Source: Vibrio maritimus (GTDB lineage Bacteria; Pseudomonadota; Gammaproteobacteria; Enterobacterales; Vibrionaceae). From it: a DNA stretch of 64,000 bases. Location: positions 18,556 through 82,555 of the forward strand of contig JYJJ01000047.1 of assembly GCA_003263775.1 (NCBI GenBank), read 5' to 3'. Both the position numbers and the translations under genes were made by a program. Below are positions 50,797-63,968 of this stretch, piece after piece; the first letter of the stretch is position 1, and each line of letters starts with the position of its first letter. Under the pieces are notes generated by a model, which saw nothing but the letters and a program-made list of their open reading frames with translations, did not search any database and was not told the DNA's origin.

Positions 50797-53000
50797 TTAA
50801 AGCGCACTGTATTTCTCCCGGAGTCGTTGTCTCACCCACTCTGCTAGTGAGTTGACCACAAAGGTAAAGCTAAACAAGATGAGTGCGATCAAGAACAGCA
50901 AACGATAATGACTACTGCCTACTTCTGATTCTGGCAACTCAACGGCCATGGTGGCCGACAGCGTTCTCATACCCTCAAAAATATTCCAATCGAGGATCGG
51001 CGTATTACCCGTTGCCATCAGCACAATCATCGTCTCGCCAACAGCGCGTCCTAGTCCCATCATGACTGCAGAGAAAATGCCGGGGCTAGCGGTCAGCAGC
51101 ACCACATAGATCAGTGTTTGCCACTGTGTCGCTCCCAATGCTAACGAACCATCAGACAAGTGTTTTGGCACGGAGAAAATGGCATCTTCGGCAATGGTGA
51201 AAATAGTTGGAATAACTGCAAAGCCCATAGCAAAACCGACAACTAACGCGTTGCGCTGGTCGAAATCAATCCCATGAGTCGCAAGAAATACCCTTGCGTC
51301 ACCATTGAATAGCATCACTTCCATGTCGCTAGAGAACGTCATTGCTAAGTAGATGGCAATCAAGATGACAGGTATGAGGGTGAAAGGATGCAAACCGCTC
51401 GGCAGCTTGGATGTGTATGCTTTAGGGATGGCGTACCACACCGCGCCAGATAGCAAAGAGAGCAGCGGCAACGCCACCAGTAACAGCAAAATCGCCGGTA
51501 AATGCGTCTCTACGATTGGGGCGAACCAAAGTCCCGCTAAGAAACCGATGATAACCGTTGGCAGTGCTTCCATCAGTTCGATGGTCGGCTTAACCACGCG
51601 GCGCATTTTCGACGACATAAAGTACGCGGTATAAATAGCACCAAATACAGCAATCGGCACAGAGAACAGCATCGCAAATAGAGCTGCCTTGATGGTACCA
51701 AAGGCAATCGGTACCAAACTGTATTTGGCTTCAAAATCATCGGAAGCCGCGGTGGTTTGCCAAATAAATTCCGGCTCAGGGTAGCTTTCGTACCATACCT
51801 TTTGCCACAGCGCGCTCAGCGAGATCTCTTGGTGCTCATTAGGAAGATAGGCGCGATGGATCGCATCGTCGGATAACACCAGCGCATGATGATTGTTGTT
51901 CGATAAGGCGAAAGCACGCACGCTGGAGCTAGGTACTTGACTATCTGAGACAATTTTATCGCTAGTCGTATAAACGCTTTGTAGATGAAGATTGTTGAGC
52001 GCCGAGCTGGACGACGGTGGACTCGCCAGCAACACAGCGAATCCTTTGCTCATGGTTTCTGGTGTTAAAAGCGCAATATCAGCCTCAAACTGAAATGAGC
52101 GAATCGGCGTAAGTTTACGCTCGCCTTCAGTCAATACATCAAACCATTGCCACACCTGCTGATTGTCATATTGCACCAGTAGCGAATACGCACCAGACAA
52201 CAAATGTACACCACTGACGTTGCACCATTAGGAGCCGATAAATCAACTACCTCACGCGCGTGTAGCGACTGTTCACCGCGATTAATCACCACTATCTGAT
52301 TACCGGTGCGAACATACAAGGTGCGACCATCTGGCGTAACCACCAACTCTTTTGCACCTTCAATCGCCGTTGGTAAGGTAGCTGAAGAGAACTCATCACT
52401 GCGTGATGTCACGGCGTGCCGTGAATAACTAGCTTGCAGCATGCCGCGCTCATCAATACTAGCAATGACAGTTTCACCTTTGTTGACCACCGCATTGACC
52501 AGAGTCGCGCTAGGTATCGACACCCACTGCTCCTCATGAAGCTCAGGAATCATCAACTGTGCATCACCACTACTTTGATCCAGTTGCAGTTTGGGTTTTA
52601 GCGCGGCGTAACGGTCTTGATCATCCACTGCTAACAATGTTTTTTCATCGATAGCTTGCAAGCGCACAATATCATCTGACAACCGATGTGAAGTCTGTTC
52701 ACCCGTAACAAGCGATTTCTGAATATAACCGCCATCAGCAAAGAAAAATACGCTGTCATGACCACTATCGCTAACTAAGGTTAAAACTGGCGTTTCTGCA
52801 ATATCAGTGCTGATAGCGGGCTGCCATGTGACTTCGTTATCGGAAAATAAAGGCAGCGTGACATAAGCTAAGTAGACGAAGATGAAGATAAGCCCAGCGA
52901 GTACACTCAAGCCACCAAATGAGACGATCCAACGCACCAAACGATCTTTGATCAGACGTTTTCTATCTTTGGTATGAAGTGAAAAATTGGCCGTTGCCAT
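50797..53000 (-). CDS. pstC: Phosphate ABC transporter permease PstC (long form, frameshifted)
   Basis: Second permease subunit. Corrected length is 735 codons, against about 320 residues in E. coli. After a cytoplasmic basic start and first membrane helix (GGLSVLAGLIFIFVYLAYVTL) there is a predicted periplasmic region of roughly 400 residues with propeller-like sequence (KELVVTPDGRTLYVRTGNQIVVI). The ordinary permease core with the EAA loop (HLSDGSLALGATQWQTLIYVV) follows. The frame breaks near 52219, between SAPNGAT and VSGVHLLSGAYSLL. First gene of the pst operon; a Pho-like box lies upstream. Confidence 0.93.
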
Positions 53001-53114
53001 AATCTACTAATGTTCTCTTATGATGCAGTTTGAGTGTTATCAGGCGTTTGCCTTCAAGGACGAGAGGCAAGTGAACAGCATGCACGAATTGCCTCAACAT
53101 AATATTTCGTTTAG

Positions 53115-53132
53115 ATGACAGTTATATTACAT
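53115..53132 (-). promoter_or_regulatory. Probable Pho box upstream of pstC
   Basis: On the minus strand ATGTAAT, then four bases, then CTGTCAT: two 7-nt PhoB half-sites with the standard 11-nt repeat spacing. The second is perfect, the first has two differences. It lies 115-132 nt upstream of pstC, in the region shared with the divergent ppk1. Confidence 0.5.
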
Positions 53133-53287
53133 AGCATCTAAGGTGCTGAAAATAATGAAATGTGCCGCGTTGCACGCTTTTTGAAATAAAAATGTCATAT
53201 ACAATCTCTAAGGTTCACGACAAGATTCATCTTACATTCCGCCTTGCTGCTTCCCAGTAGTGAGCCCAAACGTCGGTGGTTGAGTAC

Positions 53288-55402
53288 ATGAGCGCAGAAA
53301 AACTTTATATAGAAAAGGAACTTAGTTGGTTATCGTTTAATGAGCGCGTGCTTCAGGAAGCCGCCGATAAAACGGTTCCTCTGGTCGAAAGGATCCGTTT
53401 TCTAGGGATCTTTTCCAACAACCTCGATGAGTTCTATAAAGTTCGTTTTGCCGACGTCAAACGCCGTATTTTGATCAACCAAGACCGTGGTGGCAATGAC
53501 AACTCTAAACACCTGCTTGGTAAGATGCAAAGCAAGGCGCTGAAACTCAACCAACGCTTTGATGAACTGTATAACGAGCTGATCATGGAGATGGCTCGCC
53601 GACGCATCTTCCTAGTCAATGAAACGCAACTTGATGAGACCCAGCAAAAGTGGATTAAAAAGTACTTTAAAAAAGAAGTGCTACCGCACATCACTCCACT
53701 TATGCTCAAAGACGATATTGATGTTTTACAGTTTCTGAAAGATGAATACGCGTATATCGTCGTCGACCTTAAAAACAACGACAGCTCTCAATATGCGATC
53801 TTAGAGATCCCAACCGATCACCTACCTCGTTTTGTTATGGTGCCAGAGCAAAAAGGCAAACGCCGTAAGACCATCATTCTGCTTGATAACATTATCCGCT
53901 ACTGCCTCGATGATATCTTCCGTGGTTTCTTCGACTATGACGAACTCAACGGCTATGCGATGAAGATGACCCGCGACGCAGAATACGATCTGAGCCACGA
54001 GGTAGAACATAGCCTGTTAGAGCAAATGTCCGAAGGGGTGAGCCAGCGATTAACGGCCATGCCAGTGCGATTTGTTTACGAGCGAGATATGCCAGAGGAA
54101 ATGTTGACGACGCTGTGTGACAAGCTGGGTATCTCTAACTACGACAGCTTGATCCCGGGCAGCCGCTATCACAACTTCAAAGACTTTATCGGCTTCCCTA
54201 ATGTCGGTCGTGATTATCTAGAGAATAAACCTCTGCCTCCGATGCGCTGCGCTGACTTTGACGGCTACGACAATACCTTCGATGCGATCCGCGCTCAGGA
54301 TATTCTGCTCTACTATCCGTACCACACGTTTGAGCACATTACTGAGTTAGTGCGCCAAGCCTCGTTCGACCCTAAAGTGCTAAGCATAAAGATTAACATC
54401 TATCGCGTTGCCAAAGATTCACGTTTGATGAACTCACTGATTGATGCCGTGCACAATGGTAAGAGCGTCACAGTGGTGGTTGAGCTGCAAGCTCGATTCG
54501 ATGAAGAAGCCAACATTGAGTGGTCAAAAGTACTGACCGAGAATGGCGTCCACGTAATTTTTGGTGCGCCAGGTTTGAAGATCCACTCTAAGCTGCTGCT
54601 GATAAGTCGCCGCGAGGAAGGAGAGATCGTTCGTTACGCTCATGTGGGCACAGGTAACTTCCACGAGAAAACGGCACGTATTTATACCGACTTTTCACTG
54701 CTCACGGCTGATCAGGAGATCACCAATGAGGTGCGCAATGTATTCGGCTATATCGAGAACCCTTATCGTCCAGTCAGGTTCAACCAACTAATTGTGTCGC
54801 CACGCAACTCACGTAAGCAGCTCTATCGCTTAATTGATACCGAGATTGCTAACGCACAAATTGGCAAAAAAGCAGCATTGACACTCAAAGTAAACAACCT
54901 CGTGGACAAAGGCTTGGTGAGTAAGCTGTATGAAGCAAGCAGCGCAGGCGTAAAAATCAATATGATCATTCGTGGTATGTGTTCGCTGGTGCCGGGAATT
55001 GAAGGCGTTAGTGATAACATCAAAATTATCAGTATTGTCGATCGCTTTTTAGAACACCCCCGCGTTATTATTGCTCACAATGATGGTGATCCACAGGTGT
55101 ACATCTCCTCTGCAGATTGGATGACGCGAAACATCGACCACCGAATTGAAGTGGCGACACCTGTGCGAGATGAGCGCTTAAAGCGACGTATTATCGATAT
55201 CGTCAACATCCACTTTACCGATACGGTGAAGGCTCGTTGGATTGATAAAGAGATGAGCAACACCTATGTTCCTCGCGGTAATCGCAAGAAAGTTCGTTCA
55301 CAAATTGCTATTTACGACTATCTTAAACAGGTAGAGAAGCAAACTAGAAAAAGCAAACAACAACTAGAACATAATGAGTCAAACCACGGACACGAACACT
55401 AA
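53288..55402 (+). CDS. ppk1: Polyphosphate kinase 1
   Basis: Makes polyphosphate from ATP. 704 residues. N-terminal domain ([20 protein letters not shown]), middle domain, and two PLD-like catalytic domains containing the autophosphorylated His region [13 protein letters not shown] and [19 protein letters not shown], then a second site in [18 protein letters not shown] start at ATG 53288, where homology begins; a GTG four codons upstream is in frame. The 3' end overlaps ppx by 29 nt. Confidence 0.97.
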   Translation: MSAEKLYIEKELSWLSFNERVLQEAADKTVPLVERIRFLGIFSNNLDEFYKVRFADVKRRILINQDRGGNDNSKHLLGKMQSKALKLNQRFDELYNELIMEMARRRIFLVNETQLDETQQKWIKKYFKKEVLPHITPLMLKDDIDVLQFLKDEYAYIVVDLKNNDSSQYAILEIPTDHLPRFVMVPEQKGKRRKTIILLDNIIRYCLDDIFRGFFDYDELNGYAMKMTRDAEYDLSHEVEHSLLEQMSEGVSQRLTAMPVRFVYERDMPEEMLTTLCDKLGISNYDSLIPGSRYHNFKDFIGFPNVGRDYLENKPLPPMRCADFDGYDNTFDAIRAQDILLYYPYHTFEHITELVRQASFDPKVLSIKINIYRVAKDSRLMNSLIDAVHNGKSVTVVVELQARFDEEANIEWSKVLTENGVHVIFGAPGLKIHSKLLLISRREEGEIVRYAHVGTGNFHEKTARIYTDFSLLTADQEITNEVRNVFGYIENPYRPVRFNQLIVSPRNSRKQLYRLIDTEIANAQIGKKAALTLKVNNLVDKGLVSKLYEASSAGVKINMIIRGMCSLVPGIEGVSDNIKIISIVDRFLEHPRVIIAHNDGDPQVYISSADWMTRNIDHRIEVATPVRDERLKRRIIDIVNIHFTDTVKARWIDKEMSNTYVPRGNRKKVRSQIAIYDYLKQVEKQTRKSKQQLEHNESNHGHEH

Positions 55403-56906
55403 AGAACAACCAACCAACGACGTTATCACCAAAGATGTGGCGGCGATTGACCTTGGGTCAAACAGCTTCCATATGGTGGTCGCCAAAGTCGTCGATCAAG
55501 ACTTACAACTGGTTAGCAGGCACAAGCAACGCGTCAGACTCGCCTCCGGTTTGGATGAACATGGAAACTTGGATGACGCCGCAATGGAGCGAGGCCTAGA
55601 GTGCCTCGCGATGTTTGCCGAACGTCTACAAGGCTTCGAGGTCGACAATGTTCGTATTGCCGCAACCCATACTCTGCGTATCGCAGCCAATGCCCATGTC
55701 TTTTTGCAAAAAGCTCGCGATGTTCTGCCTTTCCCCATTGAAGTCATTCCCGGTGAAGAAGAAGCACGTCTTATCTATGCCGGCGTTGCTCACACGCAAA
55801 CCGAGTCCAACTCAAAATTAGTCGTTGATATTGGTGGTGGTAGTACCGAACTTATTATTGGAAAGGCGTTTGAGCCTGTGCTGCTTAACAGTACTCAAAT
55901 GGGCTGCGTCAGTTATACCAATAAGTACTTCGCGAACGGTAAGCTTTCGTCTAAGAACTTCACCAAAGCCATTCTCTCTGCCAGACAGCGCCTTGAAGCA
56001 TTAACCCCGCGTTACAAGAAGAAAGGCTGGGAAGTCGCGCTTGGCTCCTCTGGTACCATCAAAGCTATCAAAGAGGTGCTGGTTGGGATTGGCTATGAAG
56101 ATGGCATCATCAGCAATAAGCGTCTTTATAAGCTCATCGACAAGCTGTGTGAGTTCAACAGTATCGATGATATCGCACTGCAAGGATTAACCCCTGAGCG
56201 CAAACCTGTGTTTGCGGCCGGTGTTGCCATTCTCACCGCGATCTTCGAGAGCTTGAAAATCAAAGAGATGCATTTTTCCGCCGGTGCACTTCGTGAAGGC
56301 TTACTGTATGAAATGGAAGAGCGTTTTGAGCGCTCTGATATTCGTATGCGCACCGCAGAAAACTTAGCCAAAAAACACTTTGTCGATCTTGAGCACGCTG
56401 CACGAGTGCGAGGTCAAGCGCATGAGTTTTTGAATCAAGTGTACGAGTCACTCGGATTGAAAAAGAAAAGTGAGTTGTTTAGTTTACTAGAATGGAGTGC
56501 TCTGCTTCACGAAGTCGGACTTAGCATTAGCTATCAAGCCTTCCACCGTCACTCGAGTTATATTCTCAACCATACCAATATGCCCGGCTTTAACAGCGAG
56601 CAGCAGTTGGTGCTTGCCACCTTGGCGCGCTTTCAGCGCAAAGCACTTAAACTGCAAGAGCTCCCAGAGTTTACTCTCTTCAAGAAAAAGCACATTGTTG
56701 GCCTCATTGGTATTTTGCGTTTGGCGATCATCGTCAATGGTCAGCGCAATGAGGAACTTCTGCCACTTGAGCTATCCATCGACGATGAGACTTGGACACT
56801 TACCAGTACCCAAAGTGACTGGCTAGAACAAAACAAGTTGCTGCAAGCAGATTTACAAACCGAACAAATCTACTGGGAGTCAGCAGGCTGGAACCTGGTG
56901 TTCTAA
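55374..56906 (+). CDS. ppx: Exopolyphosphatase
   Basis: Removes terminal phosphate from polyphosphate and can hydrolyse pppGpp. N-terminal actin-like fold with [17 protein letters not shown] and [15 protein letters not shown], then C-terminal HD-type helices ([20 protein letters not shown]). 510 residues. Its start lies inside ppk1, which couples synthesis and breakdown in one transcript. Confidence 0.96.
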   Translation: MSQTTDTNTKEQPTNDVITKDVAAIDLGSNSFHMVVAKVVDQDLQLVSRHKQRVRLASGLDEHGNLDDAAMERGLECLAMFAERLQGFEVDNVRIAATHTLRIAANAHVFLQKARDVLPFPIEVIPGEEEARLIYAGVAHTQTESNSKLVVDIGGGSTELIIGKAFEPVLLNSTQMGCVSYTNKYFANGKLSSKNFTKAILSARQRLEALTPRYKKKGWEVALGSSGTIKAIKEVLVGIGYEDGIISNKRLYKLIDKLCEFNSIDDIALQGLTPERKPVFAAGVAILTAIFESLKIKEMHFSAGALREGLLYEMEERFERSDIRMRTAENLAKKHFVDLEHAARVRGQAHEFLNQVYESLGLKKKSELFSLLEWSALLHEVGLSISYQAFHRHSSYILNHTNMPGFNSEQQLVLATLARFQRKALKLQELPEFTLFKKKHIVGLIGILRLAIIVNGQRNEELLPLELSIDDETWTLTSTQSDWLEQNKLLQADLQTEQIYWESAGWNLVF

Positions 56907-56935
56907 ACGCCTGGATGTGACTGATTACCAAGAAC

Positions 56936-56964
56936 AAAAAAAGCGGCAAATAGGCCGCTTTTTG
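56936..56964. terminator. Bidirectional terminator between ppx and pstS
   Basis: 9-bp stem AAAAGCGGC / GCCGCTTTT with A-run before and T-run after; it lies between the convergent ppx and pstS. Confidence 0.92.
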
Positions 56965-56985
56965 TTTATCCGTTGGGGCATCAGC

Positions 56986-57965
56986 TTATTCGATGCTCAG
57001 CCCTACCTTGGCCAGTTCACCTTTGGCAAACTCAAGACTCACCGGAACATAGCCATCTTTTTGGACGATCCTTTGCCCTTCTCGAGAGTAGATATAACGA
57101 ATATAAGCCTCTTCAATAGGCGAGAGTGCGCGGTTGGGATCTTTATTTACGTACACATAGAGAAAGCGCGATAGTGGATAGTGCCCAGACTGAACATTCT
57201 CCTGAGTCGCAGTACGTATTGCTCCCCATGATTGGCAATCGGCACCAACTTGGCGCCAGAAACCTGATAGCCGATCCCAGAGTAACCTATGGTATTAATC
57301 GATGACGCGACCGACTGCACCACTGAAGCGGAACCTGGTTGCTCATTAACATTACGTCTAAAGTCACCGCCACATAGCGCTTTATCTTTAAAGTAGCCAT
57401 AGGTACCGGATACCGAGTTGCGCCCAAAGATTTGAATCGCGCGTTCATTCCAAGGCGTTTCAATATCTAGCTGCTGCCACGTTCGCAGATACTCAGTTCC
57501 CCCGCAGCGCAGGGTTGATGAGAAAATCGCATCAAGCTGCTTAAAGTTAAGCCCTTCAATCGGGTTGTCGGTGTGAACAAACAACCCAATTGCATCGATA
57601 GCGACTTTAAGCGCTGTTGGCTTATAACCATATTGACGCTCAAACGCCTCCACTTCACGTGTGCGCATCTCTCGGCTCATAGGGCCAAACTGCGCTGTCC
57701 CTTCCGTCAATGCCGGGGGCGCGGTCGACGAGCCAGAAGCTTGGATTTGCGGATTCACATTTGGGTAAAGGTTTTTGAATTCTTCGAGCCATAATGTGGT
57801 CATGCCGGAGAGCGTATCTGAGCCCACAGAAGAAAGGTTGCCCGATACACCAGAGAGCTTGCTGTACTTGGGCAGTTCCTGTGCCAAAGCACTGCCTGAC
57901 AATAATGCACTGTTAAGCCCCAGTAACGTTAACCCTTTAACGACACGTACTACAAAAGCTGTCAT
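56986..57965 (-). CDS. pstS: Phosphate-binding protein PstS (frameshifted)
   Basis: Periplasmic phosphate receptor of the Pst importer. Signal peptide ([20 protein letters not shown], cleavage after ALAQ), then [46 protein letters not shown] and [15 protein letters not shown], which hold the phosphate ligands. The raw frame fails near 57210 after GEQYVL; one added base restores [20 protein letters not shown] and runs to a stop at 56986 (327 codons). ATG 57965 overlaps the phoR stop (TGATG), so pstS is coupled to phoR here and apart from pstCAB. Confidence 0.94.
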
Positions 57966-59262
57966 CACTGAACCACCAATCGCTCTGGCAAAATGAATGA
58001 GAACTTACTGCCCACGCCTACTTCAGAGTGGATTTCTAAGTGTGAATCGTGATGTGATAGAGCATGCTTTACAATCGCTAAGCCGAGTCCACTGCCGCCA
58101 GTATCACGAGATCGCGCCTTATCAACACGATAAAAGCGCTCCGTCAATCTGTGCAGATGCTGCGCTTCAATACCATCACCGGTATCTTCAACCTCTAGAT
58201 GTGCACCTTGAGAAGACTGATACCAACGCACTTTGACATTAGCGCCAGGAGGCGTGTATTTCACTGCGTTGTAAACCAGATTTGAAATCGCACTGCGAAG
58301 CTGATCATCATCACCAAACACGCGTAAGCTGTTGTCGACATCAAAAGTGATCTTATGTTGATCATCACCGCTTAGGCTCACCGCTTCTTTTTCTAGCACT
58401 TCTAGCATTGCTGGCACATTCACAACCTCGTCAAGCTCGTGCATTGGCGCGGCTTCGATTTTCGATAATGTCAGCAGTTGATTAACCAAGCTGTTCATGC
58501 GGTTGAGCTGCTCTGTCATTACGCCATGCGCTTTGGTCCACATCGGGCCGACAACCATATCTGGATCTTCAGTCATCTCCAAGTAACCTTGCAACACCGT
58601 CATTGGCGTTCGAAGCTCGTGAGATACGTTAGCAAAGAAGTTACGACGCATGCCTTCAAGCTGTTTCAGCTGGCTGACATCACGCACTACCATCAGGTGT
58701 TCACCTTCTGTGTACGGCACAATACGCAGCTCAAGCATTCTCTCAACATTGAGGGGGGAGCGCATCTCCAACGGTTCGGAGAAGTCTTGCTTACTGATGT
58801 ATTTGATAAAATCAGGCGTGCGTATCAAATTGGAAATAGGCTGCCCCGAATCATCAGGCCAACGAAATCCTAGTAGATGTTGAGCGAGCTTGTTACACCA
58901 AACGATATTGCCTTCACTTCTAAATACAACGACGGCATCGGGAAGCGATTCCGCACCGTTTTTAAAGCGACGGATAAGGTTTGTTAACTCTTTACGTTTG
59001 CGGCGCTGCCTTTGTTGCAGACGATAGATGCCGTTAAATAACGACTCCCAATTACCCGTACCCGATGGTGGCGTCAGGCGCTTTTCATCCCAGAGCCAAG
59101 CAGACAGGCGCAGTTGATTATGTAGGTGCCATATCAACTGCAAAACCGTGGCAACCAGAAGCAGCCACGGCATGTATCCAAATATCCACCCAACGACAAT
59201 CCATGGGGTGTAAAAAAAGCCAGCTCCCAGGCCAGCTTTTTCCAGGTTAACCTTTCAACCAT
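57965..59262 (-). CDS. phoR: Phosphate sensor kinase PhoR (frameshifted near start)
   Basis: Membrane histidine kinase for PhoB. From ATG 59262 the N-terminus [17 protein letters not shown] is followed, after a break in a run of seven T (minus strand, 59212-59218), by [28 protein letters not shown]: two membrane helices. Then a PAS domain ([22 protein letters not shown]), the H-box [17 protein letters not shown], and the ATPase boxes [20 protein letters not shown] and [10 protein letters not shown]. Corrected length is 433 codons. 19 bases after phoB. Confidence 0.95.
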
Positions 59263-59281
59263 TTACCTCTCCAGTTCGATG

Positions 59282-59971
59282 CTAGCCCTTGGTTGAGAAT
59301 CGGTAGCCAGCGCCTCGAACGGTTTGAATCAATTTATCATGACCTGCAGATTCAAGAGCTTTACGTAGACGACGAATGTGTACATCAACAGTGCGGTCTT
59401 CAACGTAAACGTTGGTGCCCCATACATTGTTGAGTAGCTGCTCACGGCTGTACACACGCTCTTGGTGAGTCATGAAGAAGTGCAGCATCTTAAACTCAGT
59501 CGGCCCCATATCAAGAGGCTGATCATTCGCAGTAACTCGGTGAGAAACTGGGTCTAGCTTGAGACCTTGCACATCAATCACATCTTCAAGTGCTGTTGGT
59601 GTCACGCGACGGATCACCGCTTTAAGGCGAGCAACCAGCTCTTTTGGTGAAAATGGCTTAGTGATGTAGTCATCCGCACCCACTTCTAGGCCGCGCACTT
59701 TATCTTCTTCTTCACCACGAGCAGTAAGCATCACAACAGGGATGTTGCGTGTCAGCTCTTCGCGTTTCATGTGCTTGATAAAATTAATGCCAGAACCGCC
59801 AGGTAGCATCCAGTCTAATAGAACAAGATCTGGGAAAGGTTCAGCCAGTTTGTTAACTGCTGTATCGTAATCTTCCGCTTCAACAGCTTGGTAGCCTTTC
59901 TGCTCTAATACGAAACACAGCATTTCGCGAATTGGTGCTTCATCCTCGACCACCAGGATCCTTCTAGACAT
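59282..59971 (-). CDS. phoB: Phosphate response regulator PhoB
   Basis: Master activator of the Pho regulon. Receiver domain with acidic pocket (VEDEAPIRE), phospho-acceptor Asp in [11 protein letters not shown] and Lys in [10 protein letters not shown]-terminal winged helix ([23 protein letters not shown]). 229 residues, intact. A Pho box lies about 55 nt upstream of its start, consistent with autoregulation. Confidence 0.98.
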   Translation of the reverse strand: MSRRILVVEDEAPIREMLCFVLEQKGYQAVEAEDYDTAVNKLAEPFPDLVLLDWMLPGGSGINFIKHMKREELTRNIPVVMLTARGEEEDKVRGLEVGADDYITKPFSPKELVARLKAVIRRVTPTALEDVIDVQGLKLDPVSHRVTANDQPLDMGPTEFKMLHFFMTHQERVYSREQLLNNVWGTNVYVEDRTVDVHIRRLRKALESAGHDKLIQTVRGAGYRFSTKG

Positions 59972-60023
59972 ATCTGAATAACCTTTTGGAATCTAATCAA
60001 CTTCATGCATTATCAAGAATTAT

Positions 60024-60043
60024 TATGACACTTTTGTGACCAT
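60024..60043 (-). promoter_or_regulatory. Pho box upstream of phoB
   Basis: Minus strand TGGTCAC-AAAA-GTGTCAT: two PhoB half-sites (consensus CTGTCAT) spaced 11 nt, with the AT-rich centre. It is at the expected distance from phoB and implies autoactivation of phoB-phoR-pstS. Confidence 0.7.
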
Positions 60044-60165
60044 TGAAAACAATTTTTAATATAACTTTCGCACAAGATCTATTGCGATAATCGAGATTTA
60101 AGCTAGGACAATTTAAGCAAAATTGCCTATTATGTGCAGCTATCTATTCTAAAGGTGAGAGTAAT

Positions 60166-61074
60166 ATGTGGTTTAAAAACTGTTTGGTCTATCGATTCAA
60201 CAAGGAACTTGAGTTTAATGCAGATAAGCTAGAGCAGCAGCTTGAAGAGTTTCGCTTTACTCCTTGTGGTAGCCAAGACAAGCAGAAGTTTGGCTGGGTC
60301 ACGGCACTGGGTAAGCATGGCGATATGATGACCCATGTTTCTGAAAACCGAATTCTACTGTGCGCCAAAAAAGAAGAGAAGATGCTGCCCGCGTCAGTTA
60401 TCAAAGACTCTCTCGCTAGCAAAGTAGAAGCACTTGAGACTCAAGAAGGTCGCCCTCTGAAGAAGAAAGAGAAAGACGATCTTAAAGACGAAATCATCAT
60501 TGATCTTTTGCCACGTGCGTTTAGCCGCAGTAATCTTACTCACCTTCTTATTATGCCAAAAGAAGGCTTTGTGATTGTTGATGCTAGCAGCTACAAGAAA
60601 GCTGAAGACGTGATTGCGCTGCTGCGCAAGACCATGGGTAGCCTTCCTGTTATTCCAGCATTCCCAGAGCAGCCAATTGAGAATACGCTAACCGAGTGGG
60701 TCAAAACCAACGAAGCACCAACGGGCTTTAACCTTCTTGATGAAGCTGAGTTGAAATCCGTTCTTGAAGACGGCGGCGTTATCCGTTGTAAGAAACAAGA
60801 GCTGTCTAGCGACGAGATCCTGGGTCACATTGAAGCCAACAAGTTTGTGACTAAACTTGCACTTAACTGGCAAGACCGCATCGAGTTTGTCTTGGCCGAT
60901 GATGGTAGTATTAAACGTTTGAAGTTCAGTGACGAACTGAAGGATCAAAACGATGATATTCCGCGCGAAGACGCTGCAGCTCGTATTGACGCTGACTTCT
61001 CTCTTCTATGTGGTGAATTCGGTGCCTTCTTGCCTAACTTGTACGACGCGTTAGGCGGCCTACCTAAGCAATAA
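60166..61074 (+). CDS. rdgC: Recombination-associated protein RdgC
   Basis: Ring-shaped DNA-binding protein that restrains RecA. 302 residues; start [15 protein letters not shown], middle [22 protein letters not shown] and end [18 protein letters not shown] are typical. Intact; ATG is preceded by AAAGGTGAGAG. Divergent from phoB. Confidence 0.95.
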   Translation: MWFKNCLVYRFNKELEFNADKLEQQLEEFRFTPCGSQDKQKFGWVTALGKHGDMMTHVSENRILLCAKKEEKMLPASVIKDSLASKVEALETQEGRPLKKKEKDDLKDEIIIDLLPRAFSRSNLTHLLIMPKEGFVIVDASSYKKAEDVIALLRKTMGSLPVIPAFPEQPIENTLTEWVKTNEAPTGFNLLDEAELKSVLEDGGVIRCKKQELSSDEILGHIEANKFVTKLALNWQDRIEFVLADDGSIKRLKFSDELKDQNDDIPREDAAARIDADFSLLCGEFGAFLPNLYDALGGLPKQ

Positions 61075-61236
61075 CCCCTTCTCTATCAAGCTCGCTTCTC
61101 AGCCATAACTGCGGCTCATGAGTAGCGAGCCTGATTCAAAACTTGGAAATCTCCCCATACTAGCGTAAAATTTGCGCCCCTTAGTGCCATTAGGTGGCAC
61201 AACACTGACTTGTAATCAGATTAGAGATATAAAGCA

Positions 61237-62875
<1,639 letters not shown>

Positions 62876-62879
62876 ACAC

Positions 62880-62909
62880 AAAAAAAGCCTCCAGATGGAG
62901 GCTTTTTTA
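62880..62909. terminator. Bidirectional terminator between yfhL and the next gene
   Basis: 11-bp stem AAAAAGCCTCC / GGAGGCTTTTT with loop AGAT; A-run and T-run flank it, serving both convergent genes. Confidence 0.93.
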
Positions 62910-63218
62910 TTACCCAGACTTTTCGATTGGGAACACATTGCAGTACAGCTCTTTCTCGTACTGTATCTCCAGCTTTTTGCGCCAGTTTTCAGCAGAGTTT
63001 ATGGGAATCAAATAGAATTTCTCTCTGCTTGTATCAGTCACAAAGGCAATGCCATGTTGCATTAATTCGTAGTGAATGTCGTTTACAAACCCTAACGTAA
63101 AGCTTTGCCTACCAGATAATTGATTAATGTCTTCTCTGGTTAGGATCACTCCGTCTTTTTCCGTCGCGAACCTCTCTCTCAGCCATCGGGCAAACTGCCT
63201 TGATGATATCATTGTCAT
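62910..63218 (-). CDS. Conserved hypothetical protein, 102 residues
   Basis: I do not recognise a named family. The soluble basic protein begins MTMISSRQFARWLRERFATEKDGV, continues with REDINQLSGRQSFTLGFVNDIHYELMQHG (helical, winged-helix-like in rhythm) and ends with VTDTSREKFYLIPINS and NWRKKLEIQYEKELYCNVFPI. No signal peptide or membrane segment. GGA lies about 10 nt before ATG 63218. I recall similar proteins in other vibrios but cannot verify it. Confidence 0.7.
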   Translation of the reverse strand: MTMISSRQFARWLRERFATEKDGVILTREDINQLSGRQSFTLGFVNDIHYELMQHGIAFVTDTSREKFYLIPINSAENWRKKLEIQYEKELYCNVFPIEKSG

Positions 63219-63397
63219 AACAGTATTCCTTACCCAAAGTCATAGGGGAACACCCCCTATAAAGCAGTAGAACAGCCCTAAGTAAGACAATAATAAAACC
63301 TAGAAAACAACGACTAATCCACTGAAGTACTGATAACAATAGTCAACAACCAAGCACTTCTCCAGTCGCATTTGTGAGAGTGATACCAATCAGATAG

Positions 63398-63733
63398 TTA
63401 GCCGTAATGACCGCCATTGTCGTAATAGCTTGCAGGCTCAAGCGCGACGAATATGACTGCAACATCAAGCTCTTTACCCAAAGCAGATCGGATCTGTTCC
63501 GTAATAACAGCGGCCACTTTATCCTTTACTTCCTGCCCACGATCAAACCATAAAACTTCCACAAACGGATAAGCGTGACTTAACTTACCATCAAAGTAAA
63601 ACGTTGAGCTAATGTGCTCAATGGTAAAGTCCTCTTTTGGACAATCCATAAGTGGTTGAAGCTCGTCAACTAACGGGCTAGAGAGGGTTTTGACTATCTC
63701 TGATTCCAGAGCTCTAAAACGTAAATGAGGCAT
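63398..63733 (-). CDS. DUF1904 family protein (tautomerase-like fold)
   Basis: 111 residues. The order MPHLRFRALESEIVKTLSSP, DCPKEDFTIEHISSTFYFDG, PFVEVLWFDRGQEVKDKVAA, FVALEPASYYDNGGHYG fits DUF1904, a small family distantly like tautomerases. The Pro next to the initiator Met, the catalytic base in true tautomerases, is present if ATG 63733 is used. GGA lies seven bases upstream. Function unknown. Confidence 0.8.
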   Translation of the reverse strand: MPHLRFRALESEIVKTLSSPLVDELQPLMDCPKEDFTIEHISSTFYFDGKLSHAYPFVEVLWFDRGQEVKDKVAAVITEQIRSALGKELDVAVIFVALEPASYYDNGGHYG

Positions 63734-63812
63734 AATCATATCCATGTATGTAATGATGGTTATGAGTATATCAGTGAACTATAAAATTCGAGAATGTAGA
63801 AATACAGATATG

Positions 63813-63842
63813 AAAAAGGCTCTAACCTAAGTCAGAGCCTTT
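63813..63842 (-). terminator. Second hairpin after tRNA-Trp
   Basis: 9-bp stem AAAGGCTCT / AGAGCCTTT with minus-strand T-run, between the tRNA terminator and the DUF1904 gene. Confidence 0.75.
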
Positions 63843-63858
63843 AAATACTGCAGATGTG

Positions 63859-63886
63859 AAAAAGCCCCGTCTTTCGACGAGGCTTT
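63859..63886 (-). terminator. Terminator after tRNA-Trp
   Basis: Stem AAAGCC-C-CGTC / GACG-A-GGCTTT with one mismatch and a TTTC loop; minus-strand T-run, immediately after the tRNA. Confidence 0.85.
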
Positions 63887-63891
63887 AAAGA

Positions 63892-63968
<77 letters not shown>

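Noticed and set aside
57147..57240. Altered C-terminus of PstS ending YRAFSMCT
   Set aside because: Out-of-frame reading after a one-base loss near 57210; the true C-terminus continues to 56986.
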